64,000 bases of DNA from positions 124,001 to 188,000 of the forward strand of contig DAOUGQ010000016.1 in the NCBI GenBank assembly GCA_034429195.1. The letters are read 5' to 3'. Numbering within the stretch: the stretch's first letter is position 1; the number at the start of each line of letters is the position of its first letter. The notes under the pieces are model-generated. The model did not search any database. It was given only the letters and a program-made list of their open reading frames with translations, and was not told where the DNA came from. The DNA comes from UBA4782 sp034429195 (lineage in GTDB: Bacteria; Chloroflexota; Anaerolineae; Anaerolineales; Anaerolineaceae). Below, piece by piece: positions 24,885 through 33,008 of the stretch. Both the position numbers and the translations under genes were made by a program.

Positions 24885-25442
24885 GTGATAAAAGACGCAC
24901 TTAAAGAAGCTGAAGGTCGAATGCAAAGTGCCATTACAGCACTTGAGGAAGATCTGGCAGGTATTCGAACGGGCAGGGCATCATCTGCTCTGGTAGAAAA
25001 AGTCCCCGTAGAATATTATGGCTCAGCAGTACCTTTACTCCAATTAGCAACCATCAGCGTTCCCGACGCCCGTTCTTTACTCATCCGTCCCTTTGACCCA
25101 ACCACATTAAAAATCATTGAAAAGGGGATTTTAGCTTCTGAACTTGGATTAACCCCCAACAATGACGGTAAAGTGATCCGGTTGAATTTGCCTCCTCTTA
25201 CAGAAGAACGACGCCGCGAACTTGCTAAGGTTGTTCATAACCGAGCTGAAGAAGCACGGGTAGCCATTCGTAATGTACGGCGCGACCTGATCAAAGACTT
25301 AAAAGAATTTGAACATGAAAAGCTTATCTCTGAAGATGACTTAAAACATGGTGAAGAAGATCTCCAAAAAATGACAGATCGATATATTGCTCAAGTTGAT
25401 GCTACAAGTGAGAAAAAACAAAAAGAAATTATGGAGGTCTAG
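24885..25442 (+). CDS. frr: Ribosome recycling factor
   Basis: A 185-residue protein of normal family length. The N-terminal LAGIRTGRASSALVEKVPVEYYGS and the C-terminal RRDLIKDLKEFEHEKLISED blocks are diagnostic. With EF-G it splits the post-termination ribosome. The start is a GTG, preceded by AAAGGAG eight bases away. It heads the run frr-uppS-cdsA-glpX; frr next to uppS and cdsA is a very common bacterial order. Confidence 0.96.
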   Translation: MIKDALKEAEGRMQSAITALEEDLAGIRTGRASSALVEKVPVEYYGSAVPLLQLATISVPDARSLLIRPFDPTTLKIIEKGILASELGLTPNNDGKVIRLNLPPLTEERRRELAKVVHNRAEEARVAIRNVRRDLIKDLKEFEHEKLISEDDLKHGEEDLQKMTDRYIAQVDATSEKKQKEIMEV

Positions 25443-25451
25443 CCGTACCTA

Positions 25452-26210
25452 ATGCCCGAAGAACCTGTACTTCACCCCCTGAAAAAAGTGCCCACTCATG
25501 TTGCAATCATTATGGATGGTAATGGACGCTGGGCTACCAGTCGAGGTTTACCTCGTCTTGCAGGACATCGCGCTGGCACGGAGAATTTACGTCGAATCAT
25601 TCGCGCTTCGGTTGAATTTGGTGTGAAATACCTTACACTCTACGCATTCTCTACTGAAAATTGGGATAGACCCCGGGATGAAGTAGAAGGGCTGCTTCAC
25701 ATACTGGAAGATGTCATTGATAAGGAATTAAAAGAGCTTGATCAAGAAGGCGTGCGACTACAACATATTGGTCACCTTGAACATCTTGGACCTAAATTGA
25801 TTGAAAAAATTAAGCATGCAATTGATTTGACAAAAAACAATGATCGCCTGGTTCTCAATCTTGCATTCAGTTACGGGGGAAGAGACGAAATGATCTGTGT
25901 GATAAAGCGAATGATCCAGGATGGATTAAAACCTGAAGCAATTGATGAAGCTATGGTGGATAGATATTTATTCACTGCCGGCACACCTGATCCTGATCTG
26001 ATTATTCGTACATCAGGAGAGATACGCATCAGTAATTTCTTGATCTGGCAGGGAGCCTATTCGGAATGGTACTTCACACCTGTTTTATGGCCCGATTTTG
26101 ATCGTCAGGAATATCATAAAGCATTAGTTGCATATGGAAAACGCGAAAGACGTTTTGGACGTGTATCATCATTAAAAACTGTTCCATGCAAAAACGAAAA
26201 TGCTGGGTAA
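25452..26210 (+). CDS. uppS: Undecaprenyl diphosphate synthase (cis-isoprenyl transferase)
   Basis: A 252-residue enzyme that condenses isopentenyl diphosphate units in cis to build the C55 lipid carrier for cell wall and polysaccharide synthesis. The active-site motif IIMDGNGRWA lies at about residues 19-28, followed by GHRAGTENLR (about 38-47), LYAFSTENW (about 59-67) and the C-terminal DLIIRTSGEIRISNFLIWQ. The last usual residues read EIRISNF as in most members. Nine bases after frr; the stop overlaps the cdsA start by 11 bases. Confidence 0.95.
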   Translation: MPEEPVLHPLKKVPTHVAIIMDGNGRWATSRGLPRLAGHRAGTENLRRIIRASVEFGVKYLTLYAFSTENWDRPRDEVEGLLHILEDVIDKELKELDQEGVRLQHIGHLEHLGPKLIEKIKHAIDLTKNNDRLVLNLAFSYGGRDEMICVIKRMIQDGLKPEAIDEAMVDRYLFTAGTPDPDLIIRTSGEIRISNFLIWQGAYSEWYFTPVLWPDFDRQEYHKALVAYGKRERRFGRVSSLKTVPCKNENAG

Positions 26211-27009
26211 ACGCATTCTGGTTCTGATTTTCTTAATACCTACCTGTGTAGGATTCATCGCGCTTGGTGGTTGGTACTTCGCTGTATTTATGGCTATTAT
26301 TCTATCGATAGCAGCCTGGGAATGGGGAAAGATATTTCAACAGGGTAATAATCATCCCTCTGTGATTGTTATGATTCTGGGTGTTGTTTCTCTTGTTCTT
26401 TCAAGGATGTTTACCATTTCTCATTTAGTGGATGGGATTCTGGCTGCCAATATTTTTCTTGCAACACTGGTTCACCTTATCCAATATGAAAAAGGATACG
26501 ATCAGGCCGCTACAGACTTTACGATCACGATCTGCGGAATTGTTTACCTGGGCTGGTTAGGTGGTCATTTTATCATGCTGCGAGATCTGCCTAATGGTTT
26601 ATGGTGGATGCTTCTAGCCATTCCTGCGATTTGGATCGCAGATGCGGGGGCATACCTTATTGGGCGTAAGTGGGGGAAGCATAAGTTATCTTCACGAGCA
26701 AGTCCGAATAAATCTTGGGAAGGGTATATAGCTGGAATTATCAGCGCAACTCTTCTGACCCCCTTAATTGCATATTTGTGGAGTTTGCGTGCTCCTGAGA
26801 TCTCTATGTTTCAGGGCTTGATGTTAGGATTGGTAGTCAGCAGTTTGGCACCACTTGGCGATCTGGGCGAAAGCATGATCAAACGCCAATTTCATTTGAA
26901 GGATTCATCTCATCTTCTTCCAGGGCATGGAGGGATACTTGACCGGTTAGATTCCTGGTTATGGGCTGTACCTATCGCTTATTATACGATTTTGCTATTA
27001 TTTGCTTAA
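26200..27009 (+). CDS. cdsA: Phosphatidate cytidylyltransferase
   Basis: A 269-residue polytopic membrane enzyme that makes CDP-diacylglycerol from phosphatidate and CTP, the branch point for phospholipids. About eight hydrophobic segments are visible. The family signature lies near the C-terminus: SASLAPLGDLGESMIKR-type block (here SSLAPLGDLGESMIKRQF), then LPGHGGILDRLDS. Also typical is DAGAYLIGRKWGKHKLSSRASPNKSWEG-like segment around residues 147-174. Translationally coupled to uppS. Confidence 0.94.
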   Translation: MLGKRILVLIFLIPTCVGFIALGGWYFAVFMAIILSIAAWEWGKIFQQGNNHPSVIVMILGVVSLVLSRMFTISHLVDGILAANIFLATLVHLIQYEKGYDQAATDFTITICGIVYLGWLGGHFIMLRDLPNGLWWMLLAIPAIWIADAGAYLIGRKWGKHKLSSRASPNKSWEGYIAGIISATLLTPLIAYLWSLRAPEISMFQGLMLGLVVSSLAPLGDLGESMIKRQFHLKDSSHLLPGHGGILDRLDSWLWAVPIAYYTILLLFA

Positions 27010-27048
27010 CCGTTACAACCCTTAATATACTCTATAAGGAGGTCAATA

Positions 27049-28035
27049 ATGTTTGAGAATCGTCCCACCCGAAACCTGGCTTTGGAACTTGTGCGTGTGA
27101 CAGAAGCTGCAGCGCTGGTTGCAGGTCGTATGGTTGGTAGGGGAGACAAAAACGCAGCAGACCAGGCAGCTGTCAATGCCATGCGAGTGGTGCTGAATAC
27201 GATCGAGATGGACGGTGTCGTTGTGATTGGTGAGGGTGAAAAAGATAATGCCCCTATGTTATACAATGGTGAACGTCTTGGCACTGGGGATCTACCTGAG
27301 GTGGATATTGCTGTAGATCCTATTGATGGTACACGCACCTGTGCGAATGGGCTTCCTAATTCGATTTCTACTGTTGCGCTGGCTCCTCGTGGAACTATGC
27401 TTGATCCGGGACCTTTCATGTATATGCATAAGATAGCAGTAGGTCCGATTGCAAAGGATGTCATTGACATCAACCTTACTGTAGAAGAGAACCTGCACAG
27501 GATTGCTGAAGCCAAAGGAGAAAAAGTTGAAGACTTGATGGTGGTTGTGCTGGATAGGGAACGGCACAAACAATTGATTGAAGAGATTCGTGCTTGTAAA
27601 GCACGCATCCGATTAATCCCTGATGGGGATGTAATTGGGGCGTTGATGACCGCTGTTGAGGAATCAGGCATAGACGTTTTGTTGGGTGTGGGTGGAACAC
27701 CAGAAGGCGTACTGGCTGCATGTGCACTACGCTGTGCTGGTGGTAACATTCAGGGAAAGTACTATATCCGTTCGGAAGCTGAACTAATGGAAGCCAAGAG
27801 ACGAGGATATGACCTGGATAAAACTTTGACAATGGATGATCTGGTTTCTTCTGAAGATGTTTTCTTTGCGGCAACTGGAATTACAGGTGGATATTTGCTG
27901 GATGGAGTAGATTACATCCCTTCTGGTGCGCGCACTGATAGTATCGTAATGCGTGGATTAACTGGAACCGTACGGCGTATTCAAGCAATCCACCGGTTGG
28001 ATAAGCTTGCGAGTATAAGCAGCATACAATACTAG
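27049..28035 (+). CDS. glpX: Fructose-1,6-bisphosphatase class II
   Basis: A 328-residue class II FBPase, the lithium-sensitive family used in gluconeogenesis. The metal-binding motifs are visible: DGVVVIGEGEKDNAPMLY (about residues 55-72) and VDIAVDPIDGTRTCANG (about 84-100); GVGGTPEGVLAACALRC (about 210-226) binds substrate phosphate. It has an AAGGAGG site before its ATG and is 39 bases after cdsA, so it may be in the same transcript. Confidence 0.93.
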   Translation: MFENRPTRNLALELVRVTEAAALVAGRMVGRGDKNAADQAAVNAMRVVLNTIEMDGVVVIGEGEKDNAPMLYNGERLGTGDLPEVDIAVDPIDGTRTCANGLPNSISTVALAPRGTMLDPGPFMYMHKIAVGPIAKDVIDINLTVEENLHRIAEAKGEKVEDLMVVVLDRERHKQLIEEIRACKARIRLIPDGDVIGALMTAVEESGIDVLLGVGGTPEGVLAACALRCAGGNIQGKYYIRSEAELMEAKRRGYDLDKTLTMDDLVSSEDVFFAATGITGGYLLDGVDYIPSGARTDSIVMRGLTGTVRRIQAIHRLDKLASISSIQY

Positions 28036-28080
28036 TTATTATTAAGAGAACCCCCGTATTCACATATTCAGGGGTAGAAA

Positions 28081-28119
28081 AAGAACAGGTTGGTCTGAAA
28101 AATTGACCAACCTGTTCTT
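28081..28119. terminator. Bidirectional terminator between glpX and the SIMPL lipoprotein gene
   Basis: A perfect 15-bp stem (28081-28095 with 28105-28119) and a nine-base loop between two convergent genes. The T-run is better on the minus strand. Confidence 0.88.
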
Positions 28120-28127
28120 GCTATTCC

Positions 28128-28835
28128 TTACTTGATCTCATATGTAAGGTCTGCATTAACTGTTAGAACCAATTGCCCTGATGAAGTAGGTACTGAACCT
28201 GCTCCACCCCCAATACCATACCCTTTTACATCATATAGAGGCACTGCACTTCCGCTGGAATATACATTGATGTAAATCAATTTTCCAAGCTTAACACCAA
28301 CTGCGGATGATAATTCGTTTGCTGTTTTCTTGGCATTGTCGATAGCCATCTGACGAGCCTCATTGTATGCGGTATCTTTATCTAAAACATCATATGTCAC
28401 ACCATTAATACTGTTCGCTCCAGCTCTAACGACTGCATCAAGGATATCGCCAAGTTTCTGCAGGTCGCGAACGGTAACATATACCGTGTTATCGACGACG
28501 TAATTATTAGAAATTACTTCACCATTGGGACCATACTCACTTGGAGTAGGGTAGATATTGAAAGCACTGGTTTGAATGTCTTTCGCTTCAACACCCATTT
28601 CTTGCAGCTTTTTGTTGATGGCATTTGCAAGCACATTGTTTTCACTCAAGGCTTCTCCAACATCCTTTGATTTAGTCTCAACTCCAATGTAGACATATGC
28701 CACATCCGGGTTTAAATAAACCGTGCCAGTTCCTGATGCCGTGATTTGTGGATTAGGGGCATTGATCGATCCACAAGCGGTAAGGGCAAATAGCGTAACC
28801 AGCCCGATGAGTAATATAAAGATCTTCTTTTTCAT
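28128..28835 (-). CDS. SIMPL domain (DUF541) lipoprotein
   Basis: A 235-residue exported lipoprotein. The N-terminus is a lipoprotein signal (KKKIFILLIGLVTLFALTAC) with the lipobox LTAC and the acceptor cysteine at residue 21. The mature part matches the SIMPL/DUF541 family: ASGTGTVYLNPDVAYVYIGV at the start, then repeated strands with NNVLANAINKKLQEMGV and AVVRAGANSINGV. Family members are linked to oxidative stress and to interaction with signalling or envelope proteins, but no reaction is known. Transcribed separately from the PspC/LiaF cluster. Confidence 0.88.
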   Translation of the reverse strand: MKKKIFILLIGLVTLFALTACGSINAPNPQITASGTGTVYLNPDVAYVYIGVETKSKDVGEALSENNVLANAINKKLQEMGVEAKDIQTSAFNIYPTPSEYGPNGEVISNNYVVDNTVYVTVRDLQKLGDILDAVVRAGANSINGVTYDVLDKDTAYNEARQMAIDNAKKTANELSSAVGVKLGKLIYINVYSSGSAVPLYDVKGYGIGGGAGSVPTSSGQLVLTVNADLTYEIK

Positions 28836-28904
28836 TATTTCCTCCGATCAAGTAACCTTTCTTAATTATAGACGAAAGTTATCCAGAATAGTTCCCAGGA
28901 AGGT

Positions 28905-28941
28905 TGCAAAAAAAATCATCCACCTATCAGGTGGATGATTT
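28905..28941 (-). terminator. Terminator of the PspC/LiaF-like cluster
   Basis: A perfect 13-bp stem (28913-28925 with 28929-28941) with a loop of three bases, followed on the minus strand by eight T. It ends the five-gene operon read from 32.5 kb. Confidence 0.88.
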
Positions 28942-29024
28942 AAAAGAATTCTGAAGATCATTTAGTTTGAAGATTAACCAGGGAGGTTTTTATGATCCAA
29001 TGTTTTGGGCTAATCTTCCTGCAA

Positions 29025-30092
29025 TCAGTCAATATATTTAATCGTGATAGTTCCAATGGGTACTTCCAATTCAATGTTCATTGGATCTACTGCTTTTTTT
29101 GCTCCAGGGGAGTAAATAATACTTCCTTCACGAACGTAACCTTCGGCTGGCAAAATGCTTGTGAGAGCAGTATCCAAAGAAATAATTACGGGTTTGTCTT
29201 TAGGAACATAAAGCACCAATTCGCCAATTATCACGCGTGCACTGCCGTTAACAACTTTATCTTCGGGCAAAGTAAGGTTAAGAGTACCAACAATAGTTTC
29301 CACTGCGAAATTCTTGATATCCAACCCGGTCATGTCAATCACCTGGTCTCCAGTGATCATCTGGCTGGAAAGCATTACAGGCACTTCGGATGTCAGAGCC
29401 AGATCCCAAAGGGCAGTCTGGTTACCACCCACAAAAGGAACAGGATAGGATACACCATCAGAATCGACTTTAAAATATCCAGTACCATCCTGAACAGAAT
29501 AATCGGTGGAAGTCGTTTCAGATGAAGAGATGGCGATACTTCCATCAACAATGTTTTTGTCCTTTGCGCCATCATGAATTTTTAGGGTGCCTACAGGAGA
29601 CACAACAGTAACATTGCCTTCCTTTGCATTTTCCAATTCCTGGCTTATTGAGACTGGAGTAAATTTTTGTACTCCAAATGGACTTGATAGGCTGAACCAC
29701 ACAATTCCGCCAATAAGAAGCAGCCCTAGCATCAGGCTTATCACCGTGGTTAAGGTATTGCGGGGACGTAATAACAGGTCAAAGCCCCAGCCGATCAAGA
29801 GAACAGGCCACAATCTAAAAAGAAGCTGAAATGCGCCAATGTTGAGATAACCCAGATTTGCCAGAAGGAATACCGTGCCAATGCCAATTCCAACCAATGC
29901 GCCAGTATAACCTTCACGTTTGTATAAACTATCCAGACCACCAGCAATGAATAAAAGCGGCCACATACGGACCAGAAAATCCCAGAATGAACCTGGAAAT
30001 ATCTTCATGGCATTGAGGAATAGCAAAATCCCCAATACAATAAGCAGAATTGGTCCAAATATTCCGTGTCGAGTCTTTTTCCCTTCTTCCAT
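29025..30092 (-). CDS. LiaF/toastrack-like membrane protein, distal gene of the envelope cluster
   Basis: A 355-residue protein. The N-terminal 150 residues hold about four paired hydrophobic segments in a repeated GPILLIVLGILLFLN...WPLLFIAGG pattern, as in DUF5668 domains. The C-terminal 200 residues are a soluble beta-rich domain rich in V, I, D and G (for example SPVGTLKIHDGAKD and VIIGELVLYVPKDKPV), resembling the LiaF C-terminal / 'toastrack' beta domain. The topology predicts the beta domain outside the membrane. Last gene of the operon; only two bases from the PspC gene. Confidence 0.75.
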   Translation of the reverse strand: MEEGKKTRHGIFGPILLIVLGILLFLNAMKIFPGSFWDFLVRMWPLLFIAGGLDSLYKREGYTGALVGIGIGTVFLLANLGYLNIGAFQLLFRLWPVLLIGWGFDLLLRPRNTLTTVISLMLGLLLIGGIVWFSLSSPFGVQKFTPVSISQELENAKEGNVTVVSPVGTLKIHDGAKDKNIVDGSIAISSSETTSTDYSVQDGTGYFKVDSDGVSYPVPFVGGNQTALWDLALTSEVPVMLSSQMITGDQVIDMTGLDIKNFAVETIVGTLNLTLPEDKVVNGSARVIIGELVLYVPKDKPVIISLDTALTSILPAEGYVREGSIIYSPGAKKAVDPMNIELEVPIGTITIKYID

Positions 30093-30094
30093 TT

Positions 30095-30529
30095 TTATCT
30101 CTCCTTAATGGCGCGATAAAGCAAAAATCCGCCTGCTAAAAGCAACAGCAACGGCAAAGTTACCCGTCCGTCAAGCCAACTCAACCATGATATATCTAGT
30201 GATCGCAAAAATACTACGACGCCTGCCAGGATTAAGCCTGCGCCAATGAAAATCGCAGCATGGGGATTTGGTTTGCTCACAGCTTGACCAAATTCAGTTC
30301 CGATATCCCGTGCCCGATCAGATATGTTTAGCGTATCAGTTGTAGCATCTTCTTTTGGCATGACGAGCCATAATAGCAGATAGATCAAAATTCCTGCACC
30401 GTCAAAGATCACCAAAAGTACGAAGAAGATCCTGACTATTACAGGATCGATTCCTAGAAAATTTGCCAATCCAGCACAGACTCCCCCTAACATTACATCT
30501 GTGCGACTGCGAGCTAAACGTTTATTCAT
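30095..30529 (-). CDS. PspC domain membrane protein
   Basis: A 144-residue protein. The PspC domain is clear at residues 1-60: RLARSRTDVMLGGVCAGLANFLGIDP followed by VIVRIFFVLLVIFDGAGILIYLLLWLVMPKED. Two further hydrophobic segments lie in the C-terminal half. PspC proteins sense or respond to envelope stress. It is three bases from the gene upstream and two from the gene downstream, so it is part of one operon with LiaF-like proteins. No PspA homolog is in the window. Confidence 0.88.
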   Translation of the reverse strand: MNKRLARSRTDVMLGGVCAGLANFLGIDPVIVRIFFVLLVIFDGAGILIYLLLWLVMPKEDATTDTLNISDRARDIGTEFGQAVSKPNPHAAIFIGAGLILAGVVVFLRSLDISWLSWLDGRVTLPLLLLLAGGFLLYRAIKER

Positions 30530-30532
30530 TTT

Positions 30533-31195
30533 CTATCCCTTCTTTACCAGAGCTCGAATTACAAGATATGCACCTGCCAATACCAGAATAATCGGGAAAA
30601 CGTAGTTGCCGTAGGTAGTTTCAGCAAAACCCGCGATCAGGCTCACTGCAAAAATTATACCTGCCGGAATCCATGCCCATTTAGTTTTATGTTCTTTTGC
30701 AGGAAGGATTGCCACCAGACCAAAAGTGGCAGCTACACCAAATAAGAACACTCCGCCCAGGTTGATGAAGTTACTTTCTTCCGATAATCCTGCGACATCA
30801 AGTCCAATCAATGCAGCCAGGCTAAGCGTAATACCAGCAGGTATCAATGCCCACCAGAAATTGCGGTTGAGAAAATAGATCACCCAGAACGACAGGCTGA
30901 TTCCCAGAAAAAGGAAAACCGCACCAAATTCAGCCCAATCCTCACTGATTGTTCCAACACCGATTAAAAATCCTAGCCCGAGTAAAGTAAAACCAGGTAT
31001 TGCTGCCCACCACTGTTTACGATCGCTGACCAGAACAGCAAGGAAAACTAAGCCACCAAGGAGGAAAAGCCCTCCAAAGAAGAAAGCCCATAAGTCGCCT
31101 CGGAAAGAAATTACATTCAATGCCTGTAGCAAGGCAACGACTCCAAGGAACAACATTCCAACACCAAGAAAGATCCGCCAAATTGTATTTTTCAT
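30533..31195 (-). CDS. Polytopic membrane protein of the envelope cluster
   Basis: A 220-residue protein that is almost all membrane: six or seven hydrophobic segments with short loops, beginning IWRIFLGVGMLFLGVVALLQ. The repeated GxxFLxGG and LIPAGITLSLAAL-type elements resemble the N-terminal helices of the neighbouring LiaF-like proteins, so it may be a domain-only relative of them. No soluble domain. Middle gene of the five-gene operon. Confidence 0.7.
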   Translation of the reverse strand: MKNTIWRIFLGVGMLFLGVVALLQALNVISFRGDLWAFFFGGLFLLGGLVFLAVLVSDRKQWWAAIPGFTLLGLGFLIGVGTISEDWAEFGAVFLFLGISLSFWVIYFLNRNFWWALIPAGITLSLAALIGLDVAGLSEESNFINLGGVFLFGVAATFGLVAILPAKEHKTKWAWIPAGIIFAVSLIAGFAETTYGNYVFPIILVLAGAYLVIRALVKKG

Positions 31196-31216
31196 TTTAT
31201 TTCCTTAAAAATTGTT

Positions 31217-32008
31217 TTATTGAATATTTAATGATCCCACTCCGGTGGAAACAAAAATATCCACTTTATTGGGAGCAGTTGCATAACCGGGTGTTTCATA
31301 TACACCACCCACGGCTGGGAAACGATTGTTATTAATGTTAATGCCTGACAGACCACTTTCCACACGAATGTGACCCGCTACATTTTCTGGCACAATAATA
31401 TCTACTGCAGCAGCCCCATACTTTACCTCTACTCTGGTCATGCCGGCATTCGCTGGCAAGGTCATTGTAGTTTTGCTGGCGCCAGTTCCGAGAACTACTT
31501 CGGTAACTTTCAGATCACGCAGGTTGATAATGGATTCACTGGCACCCGTTTGAAAATTCAATCGGAGTGTGACAGACCGATTCAGCCCTACCGACCACAT
31601 TAATCCCTCTCGACTACCAAAGGGGATCAAAATATCTGATTGGGCATTAAGCTGAACTTTCGCCTGGTTACCATTTCGCAAGACCTTTTGTTCCACCCCT
31701 TCAGTGAAGTCGCCTTCCAGCAGGATAGTATCCAGGGGAGATGCTTCTACATTCAATATTCCCGCGCCATGTTTAAAGGAAATCTCAGCATCCGTGGTGT
31801 TTTCAATAGGTAATGAAATATGCTGTGTAACGAGTTTTGTTTCCTTGCGAAGAATTGACCTGAGAATAAACCAGATACCAAAAATGATCAGGGCTGCAGG
31901 CCATAGCATCTGCCAAAAATTAACTCTCAGTATCCCAAATGTACTAAGCATGAGCAAAAACCCAAGGACAATCAGCACCAGGCCCCAAAAAATTGAAGAT
32001 CTACGCAT
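31217..32008 (-). CDS. LiaF-like membrane protein with C-terminal beta domain
   Basis: A 263-residue protein. Two hydrophobic segments at residues 5-48 (SIFWGLVLIVLGFLLMLSTF and FWQMLWPAALIIFGIWFILRS) match a DUF5668-like unit. The rest is a beta-rich domain with ISFKHGAGILNVEASP, LRDLKVTEVVLGTGASKTTM and VKYGAAAVDIIVPENV, like the LiaF C-terminal (DUF2154) domain, called cell wall-active antibiotic response domain. In Firmicutes LiaF holds the LiaRS system inactive; no two-component genes are nearby here. Confidence 0.75.
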   Translation of the reverse strand: MRRSSIFWGLVLIVLGFLLMLSTFGILRVNFWQMLWPAALIIFGIWFILRSILRKETKLVTQHISLPIENTTDAEISFKHGAGILNVEASPLDTILLEGDFTEGVEQKVLRNGNQAKVQLNAQSDILIPFGSREGLMWSVGLNRSVTLRLNFQTGASESIINLRDLKVTEVVLGTGASKTTMTLPANAGMTRVEVKYGAAAVDIIVPENVAGHIRVESGLSGININNNRFPAVGGVYETPGYATAPNKVDIFVSTGVGSLNIQ

Positions 32009-32030
32009 TTCTCCTCCTCATCTTTATTCA

Positions 32031-32546
32031 TCACTCACGATTTTTGATCACATTCCGCACAATAATGATAATACCTGCTAAAACCAGCATTAATGGCCAG
32101 AAAGGACCAAGCCAGGTTAACCCACCCAGAAAAGAGCCAAAAATGACAAAGAGGAGTAGACTGACCAGTATCTGCCACAATCCTTTTTGTAGTACACGAT
32201 GTTCAGATGAGCCAAGTAATCCGGCAAGGACTTGACCAACCCCGCTAAACCCAGGGATCAACGTCCATGTATAAGCCCAGCTTGTCCAATTACCTGTCAT
32301 GTTCTGCCAGTAAAGTAATCCTCCGATACCTCCAAGAATACAGGCAGGTACAAGCATACCAGGAGAAGCCACCAATAACCCAAGAACAGCCAGAAATACA
32401 CCAACCCCGATAATGATCAAAGGCCATGAAGCAGTGAGGTGAACAAACTGCTTTAATTCAGGGGAAATGATCAATGCAAGCAAGAATAAGCCACTTAAAA
32501 GTAATAAGACACCAATAGCCAGTCGCGATTTTTGATTTGAATTCAT
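32031..32546 (-). CDS. Membrane protein, first gene of the envelope cluster
   Basis: A 171-residue protein with five to six hydrophobic segments, starting LAIGVLLLLSGLFLLALI. The longer frame to 32615 is not used because the ATG at 32546 has a strong TTGGAGGAG site. It ends in a basic VRNVIKNRE tail. It is 22 bases upstream of the LiaF-like gene and shares the WPLIIIGVGV and FWPLMLVLAG elements with its neighbours. Function unknown. Confidence 0.7.
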   Translation of the reverse strand: MNSNQKSRLAIGVLLLLSGLFLLALIISPELKQFVHLTASWPLIIIGVGVFLAVLGLLVASPGMLVPACILGGIGGLLYWQNMTGNWTSWAYTWTLIPGFSGVGQVLAGLLGSSEHRVLQKGLWQILVSLLLFVIFGSFLGGLTWLGPFWPLMLVLAGIIIIVRNVIKNRE

Positions 32547-32770
32547 TTTTTCTCCTCCAATAAATGCTTCATTCCATATACGGAGAATATATATAAACGT
32601 TGCATAACTGGACAATATGAATGATTGTGGTTATGCAAATCAATTTGGACTGTATTGTGCTGGTCTGTTTATGGAAATGGAGCATCAATGGGTGTTTTCT
32701 ATAGTTTTTCAAAAATATTTTGATAAAATTAAGAATAACATTAATATTATAACAAAAAATTATCCATCTA

Positions 32771-32798
32771 TTGACTTTGATCCATTTCGATATATAAT
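32771..32798 (+). promoter_or_regulatory. Promoter of cysK
   Basis: TTGACT (32771-32776), a 16-base spacer and a perfect TATAAT (32793-32798). It would start a transcript near 32805, giving a leader of about 200 bases before cysK. The 220 bases further left, up to the divergent cluster, are AT-rich and hold no gene I can support. Confidence 0.8.
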
Positions 32799-32863
32799 AA
32801 TCGCAAATATGACAAAAATACTCGTGATTGGATCTGTTTTCAATAATAGTTGCATGTGTTTGG

Positions 32864-32955
32864 GGCGGGGTCTGTAACCTCCGCCACAGCATCGCCTTAT
32901 AGATTCCGATCAATGGTTGTGGCGGCGGGCAGGTTCCCGCTTGTTCTTTTTATTT
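32864..32955 (+). promoter_or_regulatory. Candidate attenuator or riboswitch in the cysK leader
   Basis: Three stems compete. Stem A: GGCGGGG (32864-32870) with CTCCGCC (32879-32885), one wobble. Stem B: CCGCCACA (32881-32888) with TGTGGCGG (32918-32925), 8 bp perfect; it uses the same CCGCC as stem A. Stem C: GCGGG (32925-32929) with CCCGC (32936-32940), followed by TTGTTCTTTTTATTT, a weak intrinsic terminator. B meets C at base 32925 and could extend into its 5' arm, so B would act as antiterminator and A as its competitor. No T-box sequence or known riboswitch consensus was recognised. The ligand is unknown. Confidence 0.55.
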
Positions 32956-33008
32956 GCCACATTGAAGCCATTGGTCGGAATTTTATTTATACACAAAGAG
33001 GTGATCGT

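Noticed and set aside
28992..29525. Plus-strand 177-codon frame with a GGGAGG site in front
   Set aside because: It is antisense to the LiaF-like gene at 29025-30092, whose protein has a clear domain structure; the antisense product is Cys/Asn/His-rich with no family pattern.
32805..33008. T-box riboswitch controlling cysK
   Set aside because: The leader lacks the T-box sequence (GGGTGGNACCGCG-like) and a specifier loop; only the general attenuator layout is supported.
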